Assembly: GCF_004379255.2 (NCBI RefSeq)
Contig: NC_056039.1
Span: 29,959,883 to 30,023,882 of the forward strand
From: Salvia splendens
Taxonomy: Eukaryota > Streptophyta > Magnoliopsida > Lamiales > Lamiaceae
Direction of reading: 5' to 3'
Length of the DNA stretch: 64,000 nucleotides
The notes under the pieces were generated by a model. That model was given only the letters and a program-made list of their open reading frames with translations, had not been told where the DNA came from and made no database searches. Below are positions 10,758 through 23,691 of the stretch, piece after piece; the first letter of the stretch is position 1, and each line of letters opens with the position of its first letter. The position numbers and the translations under genes were made by a program.

Positions 10758-12201
10758 TCACTCCTCGTCTCCGTCGCCTCCGTCGTCGCCGTCGCCACTG
10801 TCGTCGTCGCCTCCGCCGCCACCGTCACCGCCGCCTCCGTCACCACCGTCGCCGCCGCTTCCACCCAAATCGTCACGCATGCTCACGAGCAATGCGTGAA
10901 GAAAACTCTTCTCCACGGGGTCCGTCGCCGCCCGCCATTCGGCTAAGGTCTTGACCATGTGAGCGCGCGTTTATTGACGCGCGAAGAATTTGAGATCCGT
11001 TGTGGACTGGCCAAAGGGGGATGCCGGCTGGACCTCCTGGGAACCCCCGGCAACCCCCCTCGCCTCCTGTTGAGCCCGCTTTTGCCCAGCCGGGCGAGGT
11101 CGGCGAGCGAACGAACGAGGGGTGGGGATCATCTGGGCCGTCTCGGGGAGGTCGTGGGAACCACCGCTGCTGCCGCTGTAATCACCGGTGTAGTTCAGTC
11201 GTTGCTTCTTCGGCCAGCCAGCGTCGACACCCCCTCGAAACTTCTCGGATTCGTTCTGCACCACAAAGCAGTTCGAGTAGGTGAATTCTAATACAACCCG
11301 GGCTGGGGGAAGGCTTTCTCCGCTATCCTCTTGCAATCATCCTCCGTTTGGCCACTGCTCTGCATGCGGAGGGCGTTGGTGTACAAGCCCGAAAATCGGG
11401 AGATCGCAGCCCTGATTCGGTCTCATGCCTTTCGGCAATCTTCCCCGATGCGTGGCCTCCCCTCCGGGCAAAATGTCTTGTAGGCTGCTGCTATTTTAGC
11501 CCACAAGTTGACGATCCTCTGATTGTTCGAAGTGAGGGGATCATCGCAAACACTCTCCCACGCCTTGGACAGCGCGACGTTCTACGCATCCGTCCACCTC
11601 CTCCGTACCGAGCAGTCGTCCTCACCCGGCTGTGACGACTTGCCGACCCTCTTCCCCTTGCCGTTCTTCTTTGGGGCGTCACGACCCCGCACTGCTCCCC
11701 CCGTTTGAACGGGAGTATCCGGAACTCCGAGAATATCAAACCCCAACTCATCTAATGAAAAAGTATCAAATTGCATGAACTGTGCCTCCGTTGGGGTCGA
11801 TGTGTGCGAAGAAGCAGTCGAAAAATCAAAACTGGGGCGATACACGTTTTCCTCCCCCGGCGTCCCCTGCGTCGCGGGTACCCCCCCTGTTGGGGGCTGC
11901 ATCGCCGTCCCCCCCCGGCATCATCTGCATCCCGGGCACCGCCCGACATCATCTGCATCCCGGGCACCCACCCCGGCATCATCTGCATACCGGGTTGCAT
12001 CCTCGGTACCCTATGCCACGCCAACGTACTCCCCCCAGCTGCCATCCCGGGCATATTCCCCCCGGCTAACATCCCGGGCATCATCCCCTGCCACGGGTAC
12101 ATGTTGTAGTACCCTGGCATCGGACCCCATCCACCTCCCACGGGTACCGGGGGAGTTTGAGATCCGCTCGTCACTGGAGTACCTTCGTTGTTGTTCTTCA
12201 T
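10758..12201 (-). pseudogene. Harbinger ORF1 (SANT/Myb-like DNA-binding partner), decayed
   Basis: Starts at ATG 12201 with a Gly/Pro/Met-rich N-terminus (PGMQMMPG repeats). The frame then shifts to one containing VRRRWTDA, hits TAG where a Glu is expected near 11582, and resumes with VALSKAWESV, NLWAKIAAAYKTFCPEG and RFSGLYTNALR. This is the trihelix/SANT-like region of plant PIF/Harbinger ORF1 proteins, often mislabelled glutathione S-transferase T3-like. After a further shift come KFRGGVDAG and a tail of KTLAEWRAATDPVEK and Gly/Asp runs. In intact families ORF1 binds element ends and helps import the transposase. At least two frameshifts and one stop make this copy inactive. Confidence 0.75.
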
Positions 12202-12299
12202 TTCGCGTTGTTGCTCTTGTACATAAATTAAGATAGAGAGAAAACTCGTTAAAACAAGCGGTGCGAATGAAAATGACGTGCAAAGCACGTATATATAGT

Positions 12300-12514
12300 G
12301 TTTCGAAAATAATAAAAAAAAACCGTTGGGCGATGCGCTCGGCGATCCGGAGCCTACAATGGCGCCTAGCGGATCGCCCAGCGCCCACACATCGCCTAGC
12401 GCTAGGCGATTTTTTTTCCGAAAACCGGCTCAGCGGTTACAATGGTTCGCCTAGCGGACCGCCTAGCGCCGGGGCTCGGCTAGGCGGTGCGCTAGGCGCC
12501 ATTGTGGATGCTCT
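12300..12514. mobile_element. right terminus of the Harbinger ORF1 element
   Basis: GC-rich subterminal repeats (CGCCTAGCG) end in GGCGCCATTGTGGATGCTC at about 12496-12514, whose reverse complement begins GAGCATCCACAATGG, the terminal motif shared by other Harbinger elements here. I could not find the matching left end; MITE insertions at 9595 and 9911 disturb that side. Confidence 0.6.
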
Positions 12515-12592
12515 TCAAATTTATTTTTGGGATTTTATATTGGTTAACTAAATGTTGTTTGCATAGATTTTGTTCAGTGGTTGCTTGCGTTA

Positions 12593-13193
12593 GAGTATCC
12601 TTAACTCCGGTCCGGATTCATGCCCCAAGTCCCCTCCACGTCATCATTCTCCTAAATTTGAGTCCTAGGCCACAACTACTCTAACCCTGCAGGCCCCATT
12701 CCGGGCCACAACTATTAAATTGCACTATTCACAACTCCAACCTATATTACTTGTAAAAATTGAAAACGTTGAGCAATTATAACACGAGAAATTCATTTTT
12801 AATATAAAAATAATAAATTATAAACTAAAAAATATAAAAAAAAATTAGAATATTAAAAAAAAGTGCAAAAAAAATTTAAAAAATTAATAAAAAGTGCAAA
12901 AAAATCTCGCCCCTCTCCATCTCTATCTTCTTCCTCTTCCTCCTTCTTCTTCCTCTCCCCCTCCCTCTTCTTCCTCTTCCAAATGCATAAAAATTCAGAA
13001 CTTAGGGGCACAGAAGCGGCCTGAACCCCCTCCAACCGGAAGCTTCATCGCCCGCCAGGCAGGACCCCGGGCGCGTCCCTGGGCCGCGACTGAGTCCCCG
13101 GGACCGGCCTGGGCCGCAAATTCGTCACCTCCATCGCGCGGGGCCGCGAGCTGGGACCCAGGTGCGGTCCGGCTCGTGGCGTTAAGGATGCTC
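12593..13193. mobile_element. Harbinger-type MITE (601 bp)
   Basis: Left GAGTATCCTTAACTCCGG, right end reverse complement GAGCATCCTTAACGCC; TTA target duplication at 12590-12592 and 13194-13196. The interior is AT-rich on the left and GC-rich on the right, with no coding sequence. Confidence 0.85.
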
Positions 13194-13621
13194 TTACATG
13201 TACTTTTAGCATGCATAGGTACTCCAAAAACATAAGTATTACTACTAGTATATTTAAATCAATTTGGCATTACATAGCAAAAATGGAAACGAAATACATT
13301 CATGTAATATTAGTACTACTAATATCATTCTGCATTCTATGCATTGAATGATATCAACAATATGTACATAGCCCCTACATCAACATTCATTAATAATGGG
13401 ACAGAATAAAGCAGCAGGAAATGAAAAAAAAAGAAATCCACCTAATTAATTGCACTTTTCTGGGAATAGAATGCATTGCAAGTTGCTATCTGAAAAGTGA
13501 AAACAGGACTGCTATTCCAATCCTTCAAAATAAAAGAAAACAAACATGAAAAAACGATTTACATAAATTTCATCCCATGGTCCATCATTGATTCATTGTA
13601 TAATGTTGTCACTCGCCCATA

Positions 13622-13873
13622 CTTTCTCCGTTCTATAATAATAGAGACATTTCTTTTCGACACGGAGATTAAGAAAATTGTGTTAAGTGAATTAAGTAAA
13701 CGAAAAATAAAGTAGGAGATGAAAAAGGTAGAGAGATTAAGAGAAAATAAAGTAATACAGAGTAAAGTAAGTTAGAAGAAATGTGTTGACTTTTACTAAA
13801 AAGTGAAATGACTCCACTATTATGGAACATATCAAAATGATAAAATGATTCAACTATTATGGAACGGAGTTAG
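13622..13873. mobile_element. Stowaway MITE (252 bp)
   Basis: Left CTTTCTCCGTTCTATAATAATAG and right CTATTATGGAACGGAGTTAG are near-complementary; TA on both sides. Confidence 0.8.
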
Positions 13874-13875
13874 TA

Positions 13876-15451
13876 TATATACATATTTTAAAATAAAAAA
13901 AAAACCCTTTTTCATGAGCAGCAAAATATGATGTCCACAAATAAGGAGTATTAAAATATTATGAAGTGTTACTAATTGATGCTTTCACTTGTCTCTACCC
14001 ATCCCATCCCACATGTTTGTCTTCAACAGATCACTCGTCTTTCATTTAAATGACGATTGCCCACATGTTTGCTTCAACAGATCACTCGTCTTTCATTTAA
14101 ATGACAATTTTTTTTTTAATTTCTCATTTGACATAACAACTTTCCATGGTTTAAATCTAATTGAACTACACTACATGAAAAAACTCATACTAAATCTTTT
14201 TTCTTACTGAAATGAAACATGAAACTGGTCTATACTCATGATTGAGCATTTTTATATTAAAAACTAAAATTTTTCCATTAATCCTATATCCTATTTCAAT
14301 TATAGAAATTACCAAAGTCTTGGAGTGTCCCAATATTCTAATCCATCTTAATAACAATGGTGCCCCCTAATCATTATAACCTGTTAAATTGTAAGTAATT
14401 GTTTTATTTATAAAAGTGAAAAGAAATCCAATTTCTATATCAATGGGCCATTCAGTTAGTTAAGCCCAAAATGCAGATTTCCCAGGTTCAGTAATAAATA
14501 TAGCCCTTTATTTCAAAGGTATTAAATAGCGGCCCAATCTAATAGCCCGTTAAAACTATCGTATTTTAAGTTTTCACATTCCGTTTATTGAAGATTTTTA
14601 CTTAAATCTTCTAACGTATTTTAATAAAACTATTTAAAACTTCAATTGAGATGACAATTTGTAATAAATCAATTAAATTTGCTTTCAGATTTGAACTAAA
14701 AATGACCTTTCATAAATATGAGAAATAGAAATAAGTATAAGCAATATAGTTGAGAGCAAAGATGGAGCGAACTATTTTCTTAGATGTTACTGGAATTTGT
14801 GTTGTTAGAGCAGGATAGATTTTTAAATATACTAAGTAATTTATAATTCAAATATAGAATTGCTGTTTTCAACAGTAATAAAGTTTCTATTGGTCCAAAT
14901 CGATACAATCACACACAAGGGATGCATAGCATACCATGTTTATTTTAATAATCATATATACTAGGTTGTGGATTTAACACAAATTTAGTGACATATATAA
15001 AAAAAAATTGTGTGGGACAACCATATTTAATCTCATTGAAAATGACATAAAATCCTACATTGTGTTGTGCAGCGCCGAACAATGTTTGGTCGATAAAAAC
15101 AATGAAACCAAATCCAACATCCAACATCCAATATCCTAATCTTTAATGTGTCCGTCACATCTTTCCTTATCACTCTTCCTTTTAGGCTCTTTTTAAAAGT
15201 AGTTTTGCATAAACAACATTTTGTCGGATTATAATTTAATTTCTGTTGTGATACACTTCTCTCTCTTTATTGTTTTTTATTTCTATTTTCCATTTTCAGT
15301 GTATTCTTGAATCTTAGTAATAAACTACATTATTATTATTCATAGCCAACTACTTAATAAACATGGTTTGGTATTTAAATCTGAAATTAACTGTATACTT
15401 AATGAGTATTTTGCTATGAACCTTTCAATTAATACAACTAGTGTTATCACC
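13876..15451. other. AT-rich intergenic region
   Basis: No gene recognised. A 51-bp tandem duplication (CACATGTTTG...CATTTAAATGAC) lies at about 14009-14104. Otherwise featureless to me. Confidence 0.5.
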
Positions 15452-16084
15452 GGTGGCGGAACCAGAAATGTTAAGGTGGGGCCAAAACTACCATTAAAAT
15501 TTGTTGATTGTATTCAAAGCTAAACCCGTAAATCCGATACGGAAACAGCTCGGACGTGGGCAATATAAAATACCATGCATAAGAAAATGGATGGTGATAA
15601 AATTAATTAATGAATAGATTTTTTAGAGCATAGCACCGATTTTACTAATAATATGAGTATGATATATTTACATATTTATTAGATCAAAAGAGTTATGTTC
15701 AATTCCAGATTTTTATAATAAAGGATATCAAATTTTTATAATATTTTAAAATATTTATAGAATCAAAGAATTATTTTCAATTCGTAAATTTTAAAAATCA
15801 TTTTATATGAATACAATTTAAGTTTCCAATGCAAGAAAATCCATGAAACATAAATGAATATGTGAAAATCAACAAATATAACTAACTTGAGAAGAAAAAC
15901 AGCATATGAAATTAGAATGCGCCAAAAAGAATCAAACTCTGTACCACAGAGAAAGAAGGCTGGAACTCTAACCAACTGGACTAGCATCTGATATATTAAA
16001 TAGTGCATACATATATTATATATAGAATTTATACAAATGGGTGAGGGGCCAAGGGTCCCCGGCCCCACCGTGGCTCCGCCCCTA
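15452..16084. mobile_element. TIR element with 9-bp target duplication, probably Mutator-like (633 bp)
   Basis: Flanked by identical GTTATCACC at 15443-15451 and 16085-16093. Ends are an imperfect inversion: GGTGGCGGAACCAG on the left, (TA)GGGGCGGAGCCACGG as reverse complement of the right, both followed by GGTGGGGCC. A 9-bp duplication suggests Mutator-like. No transposase frame is inside. Confidence 0.7.
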
Positions 16085-16305
16085 GTTATCACCCGTGTTA
16101 TGTACGAGTTTTAATACAAAATTAGTGAAGTAAAATAAAGATAGAAAGAAAAGTGTGTTATTGAAAATGGATCTCATCTCATTAGAGAGAAAAAAAAAAT
16201 TCTGAAAAAAAAAATTCTATTTTTTGAGGACGGACTAAAAATGAAAGAATTTTTATTTTAAAAGGTTAAATGGAGTATTAAAAATGATGTCAACCTCTTC
16301 ATCTA

Positions 16306-16527
16306 CTCCTTCTGTCCCATAAAAATATGTTCACTTTCCATTTTCGTCCGTCCTACAAAAAAATATGTGCATTCCATTTTTGGAAAGTTATATCAATTTA
16401 ATAATGTTGGTCTCACTATCCACTAACACTATTTTAACTATCATTCTCCTCATTTCTCTTACTTTATCAATTTTATTTTATTTCATGTGGCATATTCATT
16501 ACCCATATTTTTATATGACGGAGGGAA
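16306..16527. mobile_element. Stowaway MITE (222 bp)
   Basis: CTCCTTCTGTCCCATAAAA at the left, TTTTTATATGACGGAGGGAA at the right, TA on both sides. Confidence 0.8.
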
Positions 16528-16740
16528 TAGTTTTGTCTTCAAAACTTCACTCAAACTTAAAAACTTTTTAATTAAATCTTATTGTATTTCTTGGAAATCT
16601 CAAACCAAATCAGACTCCACACTAAATTGTGTCTTCAAACCAAATTAGTTGATTGATTTAATTGAGACTATTCGAAATAGAATGAATAATCAAGGTCACT
16701 AATTTGCCTCAATATTTAATTATTATTTGATAACATAGTA

Positions 16741-16954
16741 TTCTCTATGTCTTATTAAATTAAGAACATTTTTATTTGGAGATGTCCAATGAAAATATTC
16801 ATTTCTATTTTTAGTAATTTTTTCTCTTTAATAAGTTGAGCCTAGTTATCGCTAATAATACTATAATTATTTTTTTCCCATTTCTTTTATTTTACCAATT
16901 GTAGATTAATTTCCATGGCGTCCAAATGTCCATATTTTTGTGGGACAAAGGAAG
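16741..16954. mobile_element. worn Stowaway-like MITE (214 bp)
   Basis: Left TTCTCTATGTCTTATTAAAT and right GTGGGACAAAGGAAG retain the Stowaway pattern with several changes; TA flanks. Another half-terminus follows at about 16970. Confidence 0.55.
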
Positions 16955-17172
16955 TACTATATACTCACTATGTCCACCATTTATTGAGCATTTTGCCATT
17001 TTGAGTTGTCCACGATTTATAGAACCATTTATTTTATCCCTCTTTTAGTTGTAGACCTCACATTCAACTAACTTTTTACGCTCATAATTAATTATAAAAC
17101 TAATATTAAAAATTAGTCACACATTCCACTCATTTTATCACTTCAATTTTCTTTACAAAGTCAAATAATACT

Positions 17173-18617
17173 TGATACACTTGGATTTTGCACTATTTTA
17201 AGGCCTTTATTTGGTCCGTTTTCAATGTCAAAATCACAATTCATGTCCATATTTTGTATGTTTTATCTATTTTGGTATTTTAACGTGTTTTGAGAGAAAT
17301 GTGCATATTTGAGCCCAAAAAGATAGCTAAAAGACGAAGTTGGAAATCTGGAGCTGTTCTGCATGTCCAGCGACCGCTGCAACCTAGCCAGCGACCGCTG
17401 ACCCCGCAGCGATCTGCTCCGAAAAAGTTGTGCTGAGAATGAAGAACACGCCCAACGACCGTTGGGGTGCGTGTAGCGACCGCTCCAAGAGTTCCAGTAG
17501 CCACGGGATGACCGCCAGCGACTGCTGAAACAAGTGCAACAACCGCAGTTCAAGAGACATAAGCTACGGATCAATGTGCAGCGACTGCTGGCCGAGGTGC
17601 AGCGGCCCGATGGGAAAACGCGGGGCACAGAAATTGCCCTACTTGTTCCTCAAGATTTACCATACTTTGCAGTCTTTTTTCCTTATATGAGGAGGACGAA
17701 TTTCCCCCTATAAATACTCCCTCAAGCTTCATCATTAAAGATCCTCTTTTTGCCTCATATTTTCCAGAGTCTAGAATTGAGAGTTCTTCATTGTGCAAGG
17801 AGTTGAAGAATGATTCAAGAGAAGATCATCAAGGTTACAAGGATTCAACCTTTGGGTTTTATTGCTTTAGTTCTTATGTTTTCATTGTTCTCCCTTCAAT
17901 CTATGTTTTTAGCTTATTACATCATGTGTAACTAAAATCAGAGGATTCTAGGGATGTGTTAGTAACGACTTTTGTTATACAATTTCGTTTTCAATTTAAT
18001 ATCCGTTTTGTTTTTACTTCGTTTCTTCCCTAAGTATTCTTATAATGCTTCTTGATTGAGTGACATAATCTTGATTGATTTAATATAACTTGCTACATAA
18101 TCGTGAGAGGAGGTTGTCGCGTTAGATTCACTTAGTAGACACTACAGTTAGCTTCCCTTAAAACGACACTGTTAATTGAGAGTGAGGACTTTTCAAGGGT
18201 TTTAGGAGCTTTTAGGAGTTACGTATCTAGGATTGACAACCCTAGTGTTTGTAATCTACGTTTGCATCGCATGAGCATAACCTATGTGACTCGTTCTATC
18301 GAAGTATTAATTGTGCTAGGGTATTGTTGTTGGAATTTGTATAACCATAACTGTGAATACACATCCCTAGGATTCCCTTATCTCTCATATTTTATCTCTG
18401 TGATTTATTTGCCATCAGTTGTTTATCGTTTTCAATTGTTCTTTGTTTTCAAAAATTCCCAATATTTTCGGTTTTCTAAATAGTAATTGCGTTTTAGTAG
18501 AAGGTAGACAGTTCATGATTGTTTTCCCCATGATCGATATCCGGTACTGACCTTTAGCTATACTATATAAACTCTGTATACTTGCAGATTTATTTAGTGC
18601 TAATAAAAAATGCATCA
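17173..18617 (+). mobile_element. solo LTR of an unclassified LTR retrotransposon (1445 bp)
   Basis: Begins TGATACACTTGG and ends AATGCATCA (TGAT/ATCA terminal inversion), with a perfect 5-bp duplication ATACT at 17168-17172 and 18618-18622. It contains a promoter-like CCCTATAAATACTCCCTC at about 17705-17725 and no coding capacity. A lone LTR with direct target repeats is the product of recombination between the two LTRs of a full element. I cannot say whether Gypsy or Copia. Orientation is judged from the TATA box. Confidence 0.85.
17380..17600. repeat. interspersed CAGCGACCGCTG-type motif inside the solo LTR
   Basis: AGCGACCGCTG and variants recur about eight times at irregular spacing; several are near-palindromic. 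They may be U3 regulatory motifs; function unknown. Confidence 0.55.
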
Positions 18618-18776
18618 ATACTCCATGCCTAAAGCCGTGCATCACACTTATAACCTATGCTTTCATAGACTAAATATTAATAGGTACATTTGATTTACAT
18701 TCCTTTGTTAAATTTTGTGGTATAGCAGTATTGAAATCATGATTCATATTTTATATATTTTTCATACTCCCTTCAT

Positions 18777-19019
18777 CCTAAGTTACTTGAGTCGTATTTC
18801 TTTTTGGGTTGTCCCAAGTTACTTGAGTTATTTTTCTTTTTGGCTAAAAACAAAACATCTAATCACACCGACCTTATTCTCTCTTTTACTTTATTTTATC
18901 TCATCTCTTTTACTTTATTCTCTCTTCTACTTTATTTAACTCATTAAACACAACTTTCTTAAATCTCATGCCCGAAAGAAACACCTCAAGTAACATGAGA
19001 TGGAGGGAGTATTTTGATA
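18777..19019. mobile_element. Stowaway MITE (243 bp)
   Basis: CTCCCTTCATCCTAAGTTAC at the left; right end reverse complement CTCCCTCCATCTCATGTTAC; TA flanks. Confidence 0.87.
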
Positions 19020-20114
19020 CCATATGAATACAGATGTATTATTAAAAAAACCATCTTAAATTAAGAGTGTGAGAATTAATTGCGATGGTATCCATATTTT
19101 GATAAATATAGATTTATTCAAATAAGTCCATATTTTTTATTGTAAAAACATTATTTAATAGTTGTGAAAAAAAGGTTATGTACTTGTTTGTTTAATTTAT
19201 AAGTAAACAACATCATATGAAGGCAAATTATGTGACTAAATAATTTCTTGTTATGAAGTACTAGGAAATAAAGTTTTTATACAAAATACTTACGATGGTT
19301 TTCATTATAAAATGCTTACAACCTAGTAGTCATTGAAGTTAAAGAGTTGCCCGTTTGCAGATACTGATATTCTGTTTCTCCCATAGTTTTAGTTTGTCTC
19401 TCATTCATGAAACTTTCTGGTGTTCCTGTATGTTGACTCAATTTAATATTTGATTTAAGTGATAATACTTAATATCAAACTATTATTATGGATGCTTTGC
19501 CGATTCTTATGAGTTTTAATGATAAATTATTAAAGTAAGAGAGATAAGAGAAAAATTAGATAAAGTAAGAGATTTATGGAGAAAAGTTGGGTAAAGTATG
19601 GGAGAGAAACTTTCAATTTTTAGAAATAGGAATATTTTTTTTAACATCCCACAATGACAAAATGAAATTATTTTTCATAAACGGAGATAGTAAAATTTAT
19701 TGATTAATTATAGTGTGACAGAAAGAAACAATCGACAAATCAATGGCGGGGTAAAATTTCCTCCACAAACTCCACTTTTATCTATTTACCTTGAAATTAA
19801 CTATACAAACAAGATGGTTAAATATTGTAAAAACACATTCTATAATTTTACAATAATACGCAGATCAAGTTGAATGGATCGTAAATAACGACATAAGTGA
19901 GTACTAAATTTACAAAAACTAGGTAAAGTGTTAAGCAGCCATTGCACAAATTATGTATCGATACAACCAAACACAATTCATTTTGTGATCTCCGCCAGAG
20001 GAGAGCTGCCGCGTGATTTAATAATCTAATTTAATTTTCGAGCCTATGATTTATAAATGCGTAAGATTACCTTGGATAGAAAGCTTACACTAGTAAATAA
20101 TTCAGTCGATTGCA
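19020..20114. other. upstream region of the kelch gene
   Basis: AT-rich. A degenerate MITE-like stretch is at about 19490-19690. TTATAAAT at 20051-20058, 57 bases before the kelch ATG, is a reasonable TATA box. Confidence 0.4.
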
Positions 20115-21313
20115 ATGAGTTCAAAATCTACCAAACACCATATTTACCTAGCCTTTTGCTCTAATGATACAAACCCAAATCCAAATTTCTTCAATTGGAT
20201 AGGTCGATTTGACCCTTTTGACAACACTTTCAATTATGTTACATCGATTCCTCAAATAGCACATAATCATATGCTCAAAGATTTCGCCATAGCATCTATA
20301 AACGACTCTATTTACATGATCGGAGGCCGAATTTGTCGCAAGGACGATAAAAATTCCGCCATAGAAGTCGAAGCACGGGCAACCTTGATGCGCTACAATA
20401 TTGGCATGGACCAATGGTCCGTTTGCGCACCCCTCTCCCACCCGAGGTACAACTTTGCATGCACAGTGCTCAACAACAAAATATACATTGCCGGAGGACA
20501 GTATGAGCTGGCAAGTGCCAAGTGCACTTCATCTGTCGAGATGTACGATCCAACGGACGACAAATGGACACAATTACCTAATATGAGGAGATTAAGGTAG
20601 GTGGATAGGTCAAAGGGCTTAAAAAATTTCAAATTTAATGTAAATTATTATGAAAAAAAATCCTATATGAGTAATCATAATACCTTAAAACATAGTAATA
20701 TCAAATAAATTTTAGAAATATAACTCCTATCAATATTTTTTTTATGTCTGTCCCTAGGTACAAAAGTGTCGGGGTGGCGTGGCAAGACAAAGTCTACATA
20801 GTGGGAGGGTTTGTCCAGGGGTGTGACGGTGACTGCCAGCTAGGCTATGTGGACCGTTGTTCTGCTGAGGTGTATGATGGCAAAGGGCAGTGGGACCTCG
20901 TGCCAGGGATGTGGAAGTTAGATGTGCCACCCAATCAAATAGTGGCTGTGGAGGGCAGATTGTTTAGCTCGGGCGATTGTTTGAATACATGGAAAGGACA
21001 CGTTGAGCTATACGACGGAAATATTAATATGTGGAATGTTCTCGAAGGTTCGCAATTAAATAATTTTATGACGAATGTTCCAGAAAGTGACCGGCAGTCG
21101 ATGCAACGGTTGTATGTCACAATGGCGCCAATCAATACGTATTTGTACTTCTTGGTGGGTTATAGGGATACGACATCGTCTCGTACAATTTTGACGGTTC
21201 ATAGGTTTGACACGGCAGCGAAAGAAGACGGTTGGACGAGTTTCACGCCATCTCTTGGCGAGGAAGGGGAACAACAACTTTGTGCCCATTGTTGTGTTGC
21301 GCCAAATAATTAA
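20115..21313 (+). CDS. kelch-repeat protein, two exons (345 aa)
   Basis: Exon 1 is 20115-20596 and exon 2 is 20758-21313. The donor AG|GTAGGT at 20597 and acceptor CCCTAG|G at 20757 join codons to give LRYKSVGVAW without a frame break; the unspliced frame stops at 20600. Kelch signatures recur: SIYMIGGR, KIYIAGGQ with VEMYDPTDDKWTQLP, KVYIVGGF with EVYDGKGQWDLVPGMW, then VELYDGNINMWNV. Each kelch motif forms one blade of a beta-propeller that usually binds a partner protein. No F-box is seen N-terminal to the blades and the product has no signal peptide, so it is a cytosolic or nuclear kelch-only protein; many plant relatives are F-box/kelch substrate adaptors. Start chosen as the first ATG after the TATA-like box. 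The frame looks intact. Confidence 0.88.
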
Positions 21314-22975
21314 TATTTATAATTCGACTTGTAACGTTTCGGTTTTATTCGGCGTGTGTATAATGTTAATCTATGTTTTTGATCAATAGTTTTAAGTGAT
21401 AGAATCATAGATGGCTAAAGTTAGAGAGAACGGAGACAGGATACTAGGAACAAGCTAATATGATTATGTTGGTTAAGCTTGATTGGCATCGTCATTACCA
21501 AGTTAATGATGCTGCTTCCTTGTTTGCTAATAAGAGCCTACTTATATGCGCCTAACTCTATTCACTTTTGGTTGCTTTTCTCATTTTATTTTTAATCCAT
21601 TTGATTTAATTAAGTCAAAGCCTCAATTTTTTTGTTCTTAATTTTAGAAGAAAAGCAATTGACTTGGTAGCTGACATCCATACTTAATTAAATTGTTGAT
21701 GCAATTCATTAGACAGCTCGATTAATTCCAGAAGTTGTCAGATATATATGCATAAACGGAGTATTATATCATTACATATATAAAAAAATACTACTGAACA
21801 GCACAAATATCCAGCACAATAAGAAATACCAATGCATATCTTACAAATGCATGTAATCATGTGCGTATATATTGTCTATTATAAATTTAATTATTTTTTA
21901 TTATTTATAAAATGTTCTTTCTCAAATTTTTAAATTTCCTCCATAGCTAAATTTGCCCCCTTCCTACAATTTTCTAGCTCCGCCCGTATTGTAGGATAAC
22001 TAAACCTCATATTTGCGAATTACAACCAGCATACATGTTTGAAAAATACTTGTGTGTAGATGAAATTGAGCTTAGAATCTCTGAAGATAATCTTCTGATG
22101 CCTCTATAAGCCACTTGAACTGCAAAAACAGGAAACCTAAAAAAATTTGATTTTGAGGGGTCCTCTTATATAAGGATATATTCATATAAACTGAAAATAT
22201 GCGCTTGAAAATAGAAACACACTAAATTTTATTATAACCCGAACTTTAAATTTGGTTGCAAAAATTATGAATTTAGTCAAAGTTTATAAATTGAGGGACG
22301 AAATGAATTAAAAGAAAAAGATAATACTCCTATAAAAGAGAAGTCCACTATGTATGAGCCCAAAATATGGTGAGTCCAACTCCAAGAGAAAACAAAAGGT
22401 ACGGATAGGCCCATTAGAAGTGCATAAAAAGAAGAGAAAGCCATTTTCAGACGTATCATTTGTTTCAGTCAACTAAAGGTGGGACCCCTTACTTTATACA
22501 TGAACATGACTGGTTGAAATCACACACGCCCATACTCACGTGCCGTGCTGCTCCACCTGCACGCGCATACTTTGACTCTGTCGGGTCGGATCTTTCCATC
22601 CACGGTTCGCACTTGCTTCCTCTTGCTTCAACAGATCTGGACCCTTGATACAGGCGACGTACCCGATGACACATGAATGAGTATTTTGTTTTTGTTTCTA
22701 AATTCTTTGGTTGTGTGGCCACTGGCCAACGATTAATTATGCATTGCATCCATACTCACTGCGAAACTACTACTATAGTTAAGAAATTCTTCAAAAACTG
22801 AAGTAAATAATTCATTCAATATGAGTATTTTTTTTCTCTCTCTTATATAGGCTATGATTGTAGCCGCGTTTATTATTTATTATCAATGTTCTCTTCATTC
22901 CAATAAACAGATTGGCGTGGGAAGTTGAATTTGCATATGGGTGTAATTAAAATGAAAAAAATGTACTCCCTCCGC
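21314..22975. other. intergenic region 3' of the kelch gene
   Basis: No gene recognised. 21940-21990 carries a GCTCCGCCC remnant resembling the end of the TIR element at 15452-16084. The rest is AT-rich. Confidence 0.4.
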
Positions 22976-23197
22976 GGTAAAAATGTTTCTTTTCGGCACG
23001 AAATTTAAGAATTTGTGTTAAAAACTTAAAAGTGAGTTAAGTGAATAAAGAATAAAGTAGAAAAGGAAAAAGATAGAAATATGAAAAGAGAATAAAGTAA
23101 GAGAGAAGAAAAGTTGATGTTTTTTGCAAAAATAGGAAATGACTCAGCTATAGTAGGACAACTAAAAAGAACACGACTCAGCTACAGAGGGACGAAG
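22976..23197. mobile_element. Stowaway MITE (222 bp)
   Basis: Left CTCCCTCCGCGGTAAAAATG, right CAGCTACAGAGGGACGAAG, TA flanks. It lies 12 bases from the left end of the large Harbinger element. Confidence 0.8.
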
Positions 23198-23669
23198 TAC
23201 TGTATTATTTTAGGCCACCCGAAACGCGTTACGATGGTGGCTCGAAGCCCGTTCCTCCGTGACGAGACGCGCGCGGTACGCGTTGCAGCGTCCCGTCGCG
23301 TCCCCAGCAGGCCGAGACACCCGTCTCTCCGAGACGGCCCGCAAGACGTCTCGCCACGCGCGCGCTCGGCGCCATGCGTGACTCTCACTCGCCGCCCCGC
23401 GAGTGGGTTTCGTCACGCTGACGCAATAAATCATTTTTTTAAAGTTCGAATTTAATAAAAAAATTAAAATTCGAAAAACGGTAATATTACCGTTTTTCGA
23501 CCGTTTTCCTATTTTTTTATTTTTTTTATTTTTTTACTCTATAAATACTCTTATTTCATCCTCATTTCACACATAAACACACACTATTCTTCTCAAACCA
23601 TCTCTCTTTCAACTCCAATTTTCATCTCAAATCAACTCTTTTATTCTTCCCCCAAAGTTAATCGATGTA

Positions 23670-23691
23670 ATGGATCCATATGAGCAAATGC
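23670..23691 (+). pseudogene. first codons of the element A1 transposase, cut by a solo LTR
   Basis: ATG at 23670 begins a frame that continues after the solo LTR at 24767. The same start is seen in the reverse-strand relative (ATG at 49694). AATGC at 23687-23691 is the left target duplication of the solo LTR. Confidence 0.7.

Noticed and set aside
10959..11902. Several forward-strand frames around 11-12 kb
   Set aside because: Shadows of the decayed reverse-strand Harbinger ORF1.
13989..14210. 73-codon frame
   Set aside because: Created by a 51-bp tandem duplication in AT-rich DNA; no homology.
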